Below, one piece after another: positions 34,632-48,179 of a stretch of 64,000 nt of DNA (the stretch's first letter is position 1; each line of letters opens with the position of its first letter). A program made the translations under genes and the position numbers. The stretch is from Saprolegnia diclina VS20 (taxonomy: Eukaryota > Oomycota > Saprolegniomycetes > Saprolegniales > Saprolegniaceae). The notes under the pieces were generated by a model, which was given only the letters and a program-made list of their open reading frames with translations, was not told the origin of the DNA and made no database searches. The stretch covers positions 457,091 through 521,090 of the forward strand of contig NW_008246092.1 in the NCBI RefSeq assembly GCF_000281045.1, given 5' to 3'.

Positions 34632-37600
34632 TCACTTGGACGACTTGCCGTAGCCTTCTTCGGCGCCCGACTTGAGGTCCGCAACCAGGTGCGCCGCCTT
34701 GCGCGAGACGTTTTCGAGGCCCGGCGCGGCCTTCTCGTACGTGGTCTTGGCCGCGCCACCGGCCACCATGGCGGCTTCGGCGGCCTTGCGCGCGCCAGGC
34801 TCGAGGATTTTCTCTTTTGCGACAAACGCGGCGCCGACGAGCTTCTCGGCGCCGGGCTCGAGCCACTTCTCCTTGGCGACCATGGCGGCACCGGCCATCT
34901 TCTCGGCCCCCGGCGCCAGGTACGTTTCGCGGACGTAGTCGGCTTTGGACGACGCCTTTTGGTGCAGCGCGCTCCACTGCTCCTTGCGCTTGGTCGACGA
35001 CGCGCGGTTGGCAATCTCGTCGCGGGCGGCTCCGCGCGCCGCGCTGTACTGGTAGTCGGTCATGTGGTCGCCATGCTTGTAGATGGTGTAGTCGACGTGG
35101 AGACCTACTGTTCCTTAGTACAACGAAGGGCAAAGACCCTCGTACTTGTATCGCTCGACGCGACAACGCGTACGTCCAAGTCGCCTTCGTACGGCGCCAT
35201 CTACCCTCGATTTGCTACTACTCGATAGCTCGGGAACGCGGCTACACGTACGTAGAGGTCGTCCATCTCGACGGGCGGCCCGAGCCGCGCCGACTCGAGC
35301 GGCAGTTGGTCGGCCGTGAAGCGCATGAAAATGTTGCTCGAGACGCGGTACGTCTCTTCGCCCATCATCTACCGTCATGACGTCATGTCCGTGACATATA
35401 TGACACGAGTGTACGTACGACCACGTCGCCGCGCGCGACTTTGCCGAGCAGACTCGACGTGGTCGTGGCATACTTGCTGCCTACGTCAAGCGTGAAGACG
35501 AGAGCAACACAGAGCGACCCAACCTGTCGGCAGCGAGACGAGGCAGTCGGGCACGAGCGACGGCGTCGCAAACACCGAGTCCTTACTGCGACTCGTCTCC
35601 AACGTGACATGGGGCCCCTTGACCTCCGAGACGATGAAGTCTTCGCCGCAGATATGCTATCCCACGTGTGAGTGTCCGTCGCGTCATTCCGACACGTCGT
35701 ACAACGCGGTCGCCATGGGCGAGGTACGTGGTCGCGTCGACATCCACCATGCAGTTGCGGGATCCCTTGAGAAAGGTGCTGACGTGGCAGCCCTTGGAGA
35801 CGCCTTTCGTGAGCGTCGGCCCGTCGTAGCTACGCGCCACCACTTGAGTCTTCGCACAGAATGCAAAAGAGATGCGAACCGCCGGTCGAGCGCCATGCAA
35901 TCTTTGGCGTACAAGCTCCCGGGCTCGGTCGAAATACGAAAGACTTCGCCGACAATGGTCATCTACGTCGCAGCAATATGTGACATCGCCGTGACGCCAA
36001 CGGACGCACCTCGTCACCGCGTTTGAGGAGCCGACGCAGATCGCCGTCGGTGAAGAGCACGTTGGAGCCGTGCACGATCGAGATGAACTCGCCGATGGGC
36101 GCCTAGCACGTCGTTGCAGATGCTACGACCACAGGTGGCACGTACCTTGTAAGCGCCGGCGCGGTGGGCGACGGCCGCCGCCTTCTCGGACGCAGTCAAA
36201 AATCGATCGCCGATGAATTGAACCGCAGCGCCCGCTAGTATACCCATCGATCTGCGTTAGTCTCGACAAAATAGAAGACAGTTTGTTGGCAACCTGGAAT
36301 TTCCGTCTCGATGAACCGATCGAGCGGGATCGAGGTCGCCGTGAGCGGCTAGGACATTGTGCACATAGGATCTAGCGAAGGTCGGTACGTACGAGGTCCT
36401 TGTCGTTGGCGACCGTGAAGATTTGGTCGCCAATTTTGACCGAGTCGCCGGGCTTGAGCACCCGCGCTGCGTTCTCGTACAGCAGCACCGGCGCTTGGGT
36501 GACGTCGGCGGCCGTGTTGGGCTTGTCGAGGGGAATCGCGGTGGCGCTGAGCCGCTTGAGAGGGTTGGTCGACACGTGGTAAATGTCGTCGCCGATTTGC
36601 TACGTGCATGTAACGTGGCCGCTGGAAGGTGCAAGTCGTACGAGCATGTCGCCGCGCTTGACCTTGGCCATGATGTTGGCCGAGGTCTCGAGCGTCGACT
36701 CGCCGGCCTTGAGCGTCACCGTGCCCTCGAGCGGCGTTGGTGTTTTTGGAATGTAGATGGGCACGGCCGTCACCGAGACACCGGACCGCGGGGGCGTCAC
36801 GACACTGTCGCGGATCTCGTACGTCTCGCCGCCAATGACCTTGGTGCATGCGTCAAATGAGATGATCAGACGGTGACGTACGACAGAGCCCCCGACGCGG
36901 AACCAGGCAGGCGGCGGCATCTTGAGGAACTCGACTGTCGAGGCGCCGGCCGCGAGGGACACGAGGCAGTTGGGCACCTACGGCCAAACTCAGAGCGGCA
37001 ATACGCGTTCAATAGCACCTGAATACACACGACGCTACGCTTGGTCACAAACACGGGCACGTTCTCGACCTAAAATCGGCAAAATGACAAGCAGGCAAAG
37101 GACGGAAGCGCGTACCGATGGCCCAACGCGGTTGCGGTCCAGTGGCAGCTGGGTCGCGTGAAAGCGCCGCGCGGGATTGCTCGAGACCTTGAACTGTTCG
37201 CCTTGGATCATCTACCGTTGAGAAGGTTGGGATCTTGCGGATCGAGAAGCCGTCGTATACGATGGTGTCGCCGCGGTTCAGCGTCGCCATGAGTGCGCTC
37301 GAGGTCTCGGCGTAGCTCGAGTCGTGCTTGAGCGAGACGAGGCAGTCGGGAATTTCTTCGAGGCCGCAGAGGACTTCCTCCAAGATCGCGTTCGGGAAGC
37401 CAAGCTGCAGCGTCTCGTTGGCCACGTGGACAACTAGGTCGGTGAGCTTGAAGCGATGGGATGTGAAGACGACGACGAAGCACCTCGATCGCCGACAGCA
37501 AGGGGCTTGGCGACAGTGCCAATCGGCTCTTCGAAGATGCGCGCTCGCTCCTCCAGCGCCTTCGCCGACTCGCCGGCCTTGGTCGCGAGGTCACTGGCTT

Positions 37601-38237
37601 TCTGGACGCCGAGCCCGACAATACCGACAACGCTATTGCAAGAGCCATGATTAGTCGTGCAAGCGCCATCGTATCGTAGCGTTGTACCCTTTGCCGACCG
37701 TCTCGACGGCGCTAAGAACACCTCCCATGGTCGTCGGCACCGACACCTTGGGCATGGCCATCGGCGTGTTGTGCTGCACCGTCGTGATCGAAAGCGACTC
37801 GCCGCGGTTGATGCCCATGTGGTACCCACGCGGCGACTGTAGAGCGCGCAACACACTTGATGAGAGCATGGACATGATGCAATCGTGTCTACCTTGAGCG
37901 AAATGACGGTGGCCGTGAACGCGTCGTGCTCGTCGGGGCTGATCATGTACGTCTCGCCGTTGGCCATCGTGATGAGATCGCCGCGGTTCAAGACGCTGCG
38001 CATGTCGGCGGTTGTGCGAAGAAAGGCCTCGCCATGGCGCAGCTCGGCTTCCAGGGGCACCGTCGAGCCGCTCACCTTGCGCACGGTGGCATCCGCCTTG
38101 GCTTTGGCCTGGCGGTAGTACTTGTCCCACTCGACGGTCCCGATCTGGTTGCCGAGCGTGCGCACGCCCCGCGCGAGGTAGAACGCGGCCTTCTTGGGCG
38201 CCGACTCGTCCGCGGGCGTTGACGTCCTGTCTGCCAT
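34632..38237 (-). CDS. Modular beta-repeat protein with LEA-like tail
   Basis: About 19 exons join in frame from the ATG at 38237 to the stop at 34632, giving roughly 900 residues. The bulk is seven or eight diverged modules of 60-100 residues sharing PDCLVSL, then (L/V)-x-RGD followed by a hydrophobic and GE-x-(Y/F)-x-(V/I)S, then an (L/I)PL-D stretch. Examples are LNRGDTIMIQGEQFKVSSN, VKRGDMLQIGDDIYHVSTN and VARGDVVMMGEETYRVSSN. The C-terminal 140 residues form a LEA-like amphipathic repeat (LEPGAEKLVGAAFVAKEKI units) and include an internal ATG at 35063. That last exon could be a separate intronless gene, although the splice from GDLDVRVVASSDTS into it is in phase. I do not know this family. 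No signal peptide is visible. Confidence 0.72.
34690..34930 (-). repeat. LEA-like 19-residue coding repeats
   Basis: Three consecutive units of 19 residues with the core L(A/E)PGAEK(M/L)xGAAxVAKEK are encoded at a 57-base period in the last exon of the modular protein gene. Confidence 0.7.
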
Positions 38238-38342
38238 CGTCGTCGGCAGTATGTGACAGTTTCGAGCGATCCGAAAGGGCCGCATATGATTGGCTAAAAT
38301 TACAACACGAGACGTCAATGGCACGTCCCGTGAACCTGGTTC

Positions 38343-38372
38343 TCGCAAATCATCGCAAATCATCGCAAATCA
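38343..38372 (+). repeat. Three tandem copies of a 10-bp unit
   Basis: TCGCAAATCA is repeated three times without interruption, about 105 bases upstream of the minus-strand ATG at 38237. Confidence 0.85.
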
Positions 38373-39294
38373 TCTCGACAACCCGCTTCACAAGCTATTT
38401 CGCTGTGGACAACAGCAAATTTGCATCATATTCTCGTGTATCTCCTCTTACCAGCGCACGGCTAAACGGTATACTGAAAAAGAAAGTCACCATTCGATTC
38501 ATCATGCGTCGTTCCTGCCCAAACTCGCTGGCCTCAAGGCGACAAGCTCGGCGCTCAGCTCGGCGCATGGTGGGCGATTGATCGATGCACAAGAGATTAT
38601 GTCATCTTGATATATACAAGCTTCATGTTTCCAACGGCCTCCGCACGACCTGTTAGTGCAGAGAGCGCTGATGATATCGATCGCTACAGACTTTGGTTGA
38701 CAAGCACAATTGATTGTCGAGTAGCAAGGGAACACTAATTTATTCATGTATCGAGTTGGGTTGGTAAGTCACGTTCTCAATCATATATAACTTGATAATC
38801 GTGTCTGCGTAGCCATCGCATTTGGAACATTCATCGACTTTACGACGCTAGACGCGGTGGCGCCTCGTTTCAGAGGCCATCGCGGATCGTACTTGGCGCT
38901 GCTCTCCGTACATCCATTCTACCGACATGTTGTACACAGAAAAGAAGGTGGCAGAAGTATTCCTGGTCCCTGTGGGAATCGTTGCTGACGACGACTTTGT
39001 CGAAAACAGAGTTTGGTGCACGGGGTATTTTTACGTAGAATTTCTACGTCGACTATGGCTACCAGTGGGCTGGTGTACGGCAGACTCACGCATCGACTAA
39101 TAGCCGAATGCAGCAGCCGTGCGCAAAACGAGGTACTGAGGTGAGGAGGATCCAGTGGAAGAGGCGGGCCCGCCCGGGCATCAGATTGGCTATAATGTTT
39201 GAATACTTGAATGGGATTGGCGGATAAAACACTTCGTGTGGAGCGCAAATAGCGCCAATGAGGGGCGCGCGCACGTTTGATTGGGTGAAATTGT

Positions 39295-39302
39295 GCGGGA
39301 AA
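39295..39302 (+). promoter_or_regulatory. E2F-like site upstream of MCM3
   Basis: GCGGGAAA matches the E2F/DP consensus (TTTCCCGC on the other strand) and lies about 50 bases before the MCM3 start codon, next to an ATTGG box at 39280. MCM genes are classic E2F targets in animals and plants. Confidence 0.5.
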
Positions 39303-39350
39303 CTGGCCTGGCTGGCCAAATGCGATTCCAAAATTCAAACCCGGCGCTAG

Positions 39351-42220
<2,870 letters not shown>

Positions 42221-42247
42221 GCTGTTGCTACATTGATATTTGCACGT

Positions 42248-43235
42248 CTACGGCGTCTTGCGCAGCGTTGCGAGCTCGTCCTTGATGCTCTCGGCGGCGA
42301 TCGTCGCGAGTTGCTTGCTAATGGCCTCGAGCAGCAGCTTCTACACATGTGCTTCGAAACCCTACGACACAAGGGCATGTAGGACCTTGATCTTGTCGTC
42401 AAAGCGGAGCGTGGCCTGGAAGACGTGGGCGTTGCGGCTGCACGTCTCGTCGAGGAGCTTGGTGTACACGAGCGTGAGCACCTCGCATAGCGAGACGACG
42501 AGCTCGCAATAGTCGAGCGGAAACGACTAGATGGAAATGAGGTAGTCGATACGAGGCTCGGCCGACGCACAATGTGGGGCGTGAGGAGGCGTCGATACGC
42601 AGGCTTTTGGTTCCACTTGCGCAGCGTTGGCCGGTGCGGCTCGCTGAGCTCCTTCTCACGCCCGCTTGCCTCGGTCGGGCGCTCATAGAGTGGGCCTTTG
42701 GGAGCGACCACAAGTTTCTACCACGTCGGTGACTGCAAGTGCGAGGACCAGACGCACTGACCATGTTTTGCAAAGTCGACGGCAAGAAGAAGAAGTCGAG
42801 TTCTTCCATGAGCTGGCAGCCTTCCAGCGCAAGATGCGACGGGTTGGTCATCTCGAGCAGCTTCCCGAGGCTCAGGCCCATGTAATAGAGCTGATGGCAC
42901 CTAATGCGCTATGTGACGTTTCACGCCCATTCATCGCCGCGAGGTACCTGCGCTGGAGCGCTTCCGGCGTCAGCACGCTCTTGAGGTTGAGCTGCTCTTC
43001 GCGCACGAGGGCTACGTTGAGCTACGCAGCGAACGAAGTTGAGCCATCGCCCTGTCGTGTCGCTCCGTACAAAGTAGCTGCGCCGCGGGTCCATGTGCAG
43101 CGCCTTGAGGTACGCAAAGTCATTGCGCCGGAGCGTGACGAGGTCCTCGAGCAGCTTCTGCCGCTGCTGCGTCGCCAGGCGCGTGAGCTCTTCGACGTCC
43201 GAGCTGCTGCCGGTCGGGCTCCGAACAACGTCCAT
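42248..43235 (-). CDS. Conserved-looking helical protein, unknown function
   Basis: Six exons (43235-43071, 43021-42948, 42900-42762, 42717-42571, 42526-42386, 42340-42248) total 252 codons plus stop with correct phases at every junction. The protein is mostly helical: LTRLATQQRQKLLEDLVTLR at the N-terminus, LYYMGLSLGKLLEMT, a proline-rich middle, then SFPLDYCELVVSLCEVLTLV and a lysine-rich helical end. It has no membrane segment or signal peptide and I do not recognise a family. CCGGATA motifs occur 24-45 bases upstream of the ATG (about 43259 and 43274), with further copies to 43340. Confidence 0.75.
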
Positions 43236-43396
43236 CGTCGTCTGTGCAACCGGCGAGCCGGATATTTTTGTCGTATCCGGCACTTGCGATCTTTTTTTCG
43301 CAATCCCTTGTAGTCGGATCGATCCTTGCTATCCGATCCTCCAGCAGGATACTCGATATCGCGAGCAGATCGTATCCAAGTATATTAGTAGAGCGT
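43236..43396. promoter_or_regulatory. Promoter with CCGGAT motif cluster
   Basis: CCGGATA at about 43259, TATCCGG at 43274, CGGATCGATCC at 43315 and TATCCGATCC at 43331 crowd the short space between the stop of the first ORAI-like gene and the start of the helical protein gene. Confidence 0.5.
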
Positions 43397-44235
43397 TTAG
43401 TCGTCGTGCATTGGGAACGCGTGCACCTCGGGCCACCGCGGCTGCATGCGGCAGAACCAATAGATAAGGGTGAGGCAGCTCAACGTTGAGATGCTGACGC
43501 CGACACCAAAGTTCTTGGTATACTGCAGCCAGCTCAGAAAGGCGATCGTGAGCAGGACGAGCACGATACCTACAGCAACATGCTTTCGTACGGTGCGACG
43601 AGGGATCGCTCGAGCGTCGTACCCGTGCGGAAGAGAGTGAAGGCCATGTGCCAATCTTTCTCGCAACGCAGCAGCCACCACTGCGTGAATGGCGACACGA
43701 CGTCGAGGTGCTCGATCTTGACGGCGCGCAGCTGGTCCTCGAGGTCCTCGGTCGCATACCTATTTGCATGATAGGCTTGGTGCGTCTCTTTGGCGTACCT
43801 CGCGACAGCGATCTGGATGAGGACGACGATGATCATGCACATGATCATGCACAAGACGCCCAAGGCCGCGGACGAGCCCTGCAAGGCGACAATGATCGGG
43901 TTGCCGTTTTTGGGAATCTGCGACTCGACGTACGCGACGCGCGCAAAGTACGCGACGACGATCGAGATCTGCGAGATGTGCAAAAGCTGCTCCGTGCGAA
44001 TGTCGATGAGGCAGCGCTCGTTCGCGAGCTTCTCGAGCCGGCGGACGCGCTCAATGTCTTGGAGCCGCCACGCGTGGCGCCGGCGGATGTCGTCTTCGCG
44101 CCACTGCTGGCGCTGGCGCACGTACTCGACGTCGTCGAGCCGCCACATCTTGAAGTTTTGCACGTCGTACGAACCCATGAGCGCGCTCACGACCGAGTCG
44201 ACTGTCGAGAGCCCTTGCGCCTTGCCGCTATACAT
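43397..44235 (-). CDS. ORAI-like calcium channel protein, copy A
   Basis: Three exons (44235-43799, 43759-43623, 43569-43397) total 248 codons plus stop. A charged N-terminal helix (YVRQRQQWREDDIRRRHAWR) leads into four predicted membrane segments. The first, with VVAYFARVAYVESQIP, aligns with the ORAI TM1 signature GFAMVAxVExQL and keeps the glutamate that forms the CRAC channel selectivity filter. TM2 is a long hydrophobic run (LCMIMCMIIVVLIQIAVA). A conserved linker SPFTQWWLLRCEKDWHMAF follows and then TM3 and TM4. ORAI channels are plasma-membrane calcium channels gated by STIM; no STIM is visible here. Family assignment rests on topology and the TM1 motif. Confidence 0.72.
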
Positions 44236-44471
44236 GCTGCAGCAGCGACGAGTACCAGGTACGACGAGCTCTGCAGGCGGCGGGCCGTGCCAGGTGCTTG
44301 GGTGTGTAATCAACTACAACCCTTGCGACAGAGCTTCTTTGGCTGAAAACACACAACTGGACTCGCGACCCTCCAGCACATGCAGGTACAACCCGAGGTA
44401 CAACGGTCCAGGCTCCTTGGTACGCGCGCTGAAGACGACAGACAACGCGTGCGTGTTTCTAGACCATTACG

Positions 44472-45383
44472 CTAGTGCGCTCGGCGTGGCGACGCGGCCG
44501 TGACGGTGATGTCAATGGGCCCGTGCACCTCGATGGCCGGCAGCTTCATCAGGTAGCGCCATCGGCTCAGAATGCGGAACTGCCAAATGAGAATGCCAAT
44601 GGCCGCGACGATCGAGATGCTGATCGACGTCGTCTGGTACAAGTTGTACTGGACCCACGAGACGACGGCGAGCTCGATGAGGAAGAGTGTGACGCCTACA
44701 TATCGACAAGACGATCGATAAGACGCTCCTGGGACTCTCTCTACCAGTGCGAAAGAGGAGGTAGCCGAGCGACCAGTCCGTCTCGCATTTCTTGAGCCAC
44801 CAAATGTGGAACGGCGAGTCCATGTCGATCTCTTCGTCCTTGAGGATCCGAACGTCGTACTCGAGCTCATGGGCCGAGTAACGTGTGACAGCGAGCAGTA
44901 AAATCGCGCACATGATGAGCGAGATGACCATGCAGCAGATCTATGCGTTTGTCAGAACCTTGGAAGACGCATCAGTAGTCCTACCGTGAGGGCAGAGACG
45001 CAGCCATAGACTGCGAGCAGCGTCAAGTCAATGTCCTCGGGCACGTTGACGTTGATGATCGAGACGAGCGCAAAGCCGCCGAGGAGCGCGCCGAGCTCCG
45101 AGATAGCCGAGAGCTGCTCGGCGCGCGTATCTGCTTGGCGCCGTTCGTTCTCGAGCTTGGCCTAGCAGCAGCATCGTTCGCATCATCAGCTCCACGCATG
45201 TACGTGTCGACGGACCTGGATGCGGAGGCGGCGAATGTCTTCGATGCGCCACTCGTTCTCGCGGCGAAGGTCGTCCTGGCGCCACTGCAGCTCCTGGCTG
45301 CGCTGGGTCATGTCCTCGTCGCGCCACGCCTTGGCGTTGCGCTGGTCATAGGACCCGATGAGGTTCTCCATGATGGACTCCAT
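44472..45383 (-). CDS. ORAI-like protein, copy B, pore Glu replaced
   Basis: Four exons (45383-45216, 45161-44985, 44940-44745, 44695-44472) total 254 codons plus stop. It shares with its neighbours the NLIGSYDQRNAKAWRDEDM start, the charged helix, four membrane segments and the SPFHIWWLKKCETDW linker. TM1 reads GALLGGFALVSIINVNVP: the position that is glutamate in copies A and C and in animal ORAI (E106 of human ORAI1) is asparagine. The codon is AAC on the minus strand near 45056, so it is seen directly. It may be a modulatory or non-calcium-selective subunit. Copy C starts 176 bases away in the opposite direction. Confidence 0.72.
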
Positions 45384-45559
45384 GCTCTCGTCGCGTGCTG
45401 CTAGCCAGATGGAAACTACCTCTCGGATGCGGATACATGTAATAGAAAGCGCAGATTCAAAGTTCCTTAGTAAAACCAAGAGTCGCATGTCGAATTTTTA
45501 CTCCACACGGTTGCTCACGCAAGTCGCGATTTCCATTTCGCCCACGCAGCAGCACCAAG

Positions 45560-46655
45560 ATGAACGCGGTCGTCGGCGCCATGATGGGGTCCTACGACCT
45601 CCAGAACGCGCAGCGCTGGCGCACCGAGGACATGGAGCACCGCAAGCAAGAGATCCAGTGGCGCGAAGACGACGTGAAGCGGCAGCATGCGTGGCGGCTC
45701 GAAGACATTGAACGCGAGCGCCGCCTCCAGAAGCTCGAGAACGAGCGCCGGGTCACAGACGCACGCAGCGAGCAGCTCTCGGCGGTCTCGAACCTCTCGG
45801 CGCTCCTCGGCGGCTTCGCCATGGTGGCCAACGTCGAAATCAACTTGCCCGATGATGTAGCATGGAGCGTCATGTTCCTCTACGGCACTGTGAGTGCCAG
45901 CGTCATCTTGTGCATGCTTTGCTGCATGCTCATGTGCACGCTCCTCCTCCTCGCGATTACGCGGTACCTCCTTTCCTTTTCATTGCCTTGGTCAAGCTCA
46001 TGGCGTGTAGGTACGCGTCGCTGGATCTCGAAAACGACCTGCGGCTCCTCGATTTCGAGCAGCTTGACGTCGAGTCGCCGTTCTACGTCTGGTGGCTCAA
46101 GCGCTGCGAGAAGGACTGGCAGCTTGCATATGGCTTCTTCCGTGTCGGTTCGTCCTTCGCTTGTGAAGATATCTCGGTGAAAGGCTTGGCCTCGTAGGTA
46201 TATTTCTGTTCCTGTGGACGGTCGCGCTCGTGGGCTGGGTCCAGTTTGAGCGGACGATCTACGCTGGCATTGGCATGTCGACCATCTCGTTCCTCTCGTT
46301 TGTGTTTTGGCAAGTGCGGATGGAGAGCAAGTGGCGCTACCTCCTTGAGTCCCCGGAGGGCGCGAGCGTCCCACCTTCGTACCAGCAAGTGTCGGACGAA
46401 GAGGCGCGGCTCCGGACGCGGTCGCTCACGGAGCTCTTTGAGCGCGTCTTCACGACACGCAACAACACCAGTGGTCGCACCACGGAGCCCGACGACCGAC
46501 GCACAACCCGATACGGCGCGTACGTCCCTGCATCATCTCCCTCCCGAGACCCCACGTCGGTCGCACGCTGACCGACGCCTTGTCCGTCGCTCCGTAGGCT
46601 CACGACCCCTCGGCCGTCCCAAGACGCCGCCAGCGAGGCCCGTCGGCGGGTGTAG
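45560..46655 (+). CDS. ORAI-like calcium channel protein, copy C
   Basis: Four exons (45560-45963, 46011-46147, 46198-46519, 46598-46655) total 306 codons plus stop; reading through the last intron would instead end at 46571. The N-terminus (AMMGSYDLQNAQRWRTEDM) and charged helix match copies A and B. TM1 is SALLGGFAMVANVEINLP, the closest of the three to animal ORAI (SALLSGFAMVAMVEVQLD in human ORAI1) with the pore glutamate kept. The SPFYVWWLKRCEKDW linker, TM3 and TM4 follow, then a longer cytosolic tail than in the other copies. The 137-base second exon equals the middle exon of copy A, supporting recent common origin. Confidence 0.8.
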
Positions 46656-46724
46656 CCATACAACTGACAACACAAAGATGCCACGTCTTATTTGGAGGAT
46701 ACGATGTCATTGCCGACGAGGCGT

Positions 46725-47651
46725 CTACAGGTCCTTGGGCGCGAGCAGGTCAAAGTAGAGCTCGACGCCGTACTATATGCATGGTATCTGGTGAGCAGCG
46801 GACACGAGACATGGTCGTACCGTGTTGAGGAGCGTCTTGGTCGGCTTCTTGTTCTCGTCGAGCTTGGGGAGACGCTTCGCTTCCTTGCCGTGCTCAAAGA
46901 GGATCATGGTCGGGAGCTGGATCGTCGACGTTGCGTTCGTGTCGATCGAGAACTCTCTCGCGAGGCTCGGGTGCTTGTCGACGTCGACGCGGCCAAACTT
47001 GAGCTCGTCGCTCGCGTGCCTAAGATTCTTATTGCTACGTCCGTGGAGACGAGGAGGCGTACGTAAGCGACAATTGCGCGTACATGGCGTCTTGGTGCAA
47101 GCAGTCTTCGCACCAATCAGCGTAAAAGTACACGATCCATTTGGTCTTCTTGTCGGCGCGGAGGCGGCGCTCGAACGAGTCGGCGCTCAAGTCGACAATC
47201 TCATCCGGACCTTGGTACTTGGGGTACGGCAAGAGCACAAAGGCCACTACACGCACGCCCATATGCTGCTACGTTCAGGTCATCGTCGTCGTACCGAGCC
47301 ACGCGACGAGGTAGTAGACAAAGAGCGTCGTGTCGAGCATGTAGAAGAGGCATGCGACGCCGCCTTTCCCGTACAGAAAGGCCATCGAGATGATCGCATC
47401 GATCGTCGACTTGTTCGGGTAGTTGATGATCGTAAAGCCAACGAGGAAGACGAACATTTGCTGCTCCTACGCCACGGGATGCATGGTCAGCCGCGGTCGC
47501 CATGCGGTCGACGTACCCGCGTCATGCCGAGGTAGTCCTCGACGTCGACGATGCTGTCGCTTTCGTAGCCCATGTAGCGGGCGCCAAAGTAGCTGCCGAT
47601 CAAGGCTGTGTTGACGAGGAAGTACGGGTGCAGGAAGCGCGTTACGCCCAT
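46725..47651 (-). CDS. TMX2: TMX2-like thioredoxin-related membrane protein
   Basis: Five exons (47651-47517, 47466-47295, 47246-47063, 47019-46821, 46772-46725) total 245 codons plus stop. N-terminal membrane segments (FLVNTALIGSYF, QQMFVFLVGFTIINYP, MLDTTLFVYYLVAWLVAFVLLP) are followed by a thioredoxin fold with KWIVYFYADWCEDCLHQDAMY and QLPTMILFEHGKEAKRLP. Order and length match TMX2 of the ER and mitochondria-associated membrane. Unlike vertebrate TMX2, whose active site is SNDC, this one has a complete CEDC, so redox activity is possible. No KKxx-type ER retrieval signal is visible at the end (APKDL). Confidence 0.9.
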
Positions 47652-48179
47652 GTTGTCTCGCTGGCCGTCAAAATGGTTTGTGCCAAGGACGCTGCGTTTA
47701 ACCCACCTCGCCGAGCCTTTTACCCCACGTTAAATGCAAGGACGCCGCAGCATCAGCCTTGCTCGAAGCAAGAATGGTCATGCAGGCACCAAGCGAAATG
47801 AGCATGCGTAGACCGCGGTGGCGCGGTGGATGGGCACCTCGCCTCGCTGCGTCGATCCTGGCGACGTAATACCACAGTGGCTTCGACGCGTAAAAACCAA
47901 CACCAAGACGTCAAACTCCGGTTGAACATTCTGTTGTCCCGCAAAACACGCGTTATACTAGCGACGAGCACGATATCGCGTGTATATTAACGCAGTGGGA
48001 ATGCCATGGTGTAGCGTGCGGGCGTCGTGGAGGGTGGTGGGGTGGCGATGTCCGGGACGACGACGGCGACGGTGGGGCTTGCCATTTGTTGCACACCGAT
48101 TGGTTAAAAAGATCGCCATTCTAGTGTTCGATTGGCCTTTTTGCGTGTTACGACGTCACTTGTCAATACTATCCGCACG
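47652..48179. promoter_or_regulatory. Divergent promoter with two ATTGG boxes
   Basis: This space lies between the TMX2-like gene (minus) and the ankyrin gene (plus). ATTGG boxes at 48099 and 48131 lie 45-80 bases before the plus-strand ATG. GC-rich CGACGG repeats occur near 48060. No coding frame is supported. Confidence 0.4.

Larger units (their letters stand above)
38238..39350. other. Divergent intergenic region before MCM3
   Basis: About 1.1 kb between the modular-repeat gene (minus) and MCM3 (plus). ATTGG at 38289 lies 50 bases before the minus-strand ATG. ATTGG/CCAAT elements at 39185, 39255 and 39280 and a GCGGGAAA at 39295 precede MCM3. A short 10-bp tandem repeat lies at 38343. No coding frame is supported. 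Confidence 0.5.

Noticed and set aside
38343-38372. CRISPR-like array
   Set aside because: Three abutting 10-bp copies without spacers, in a eukaryotic genome; it is a simple tandem repeat.
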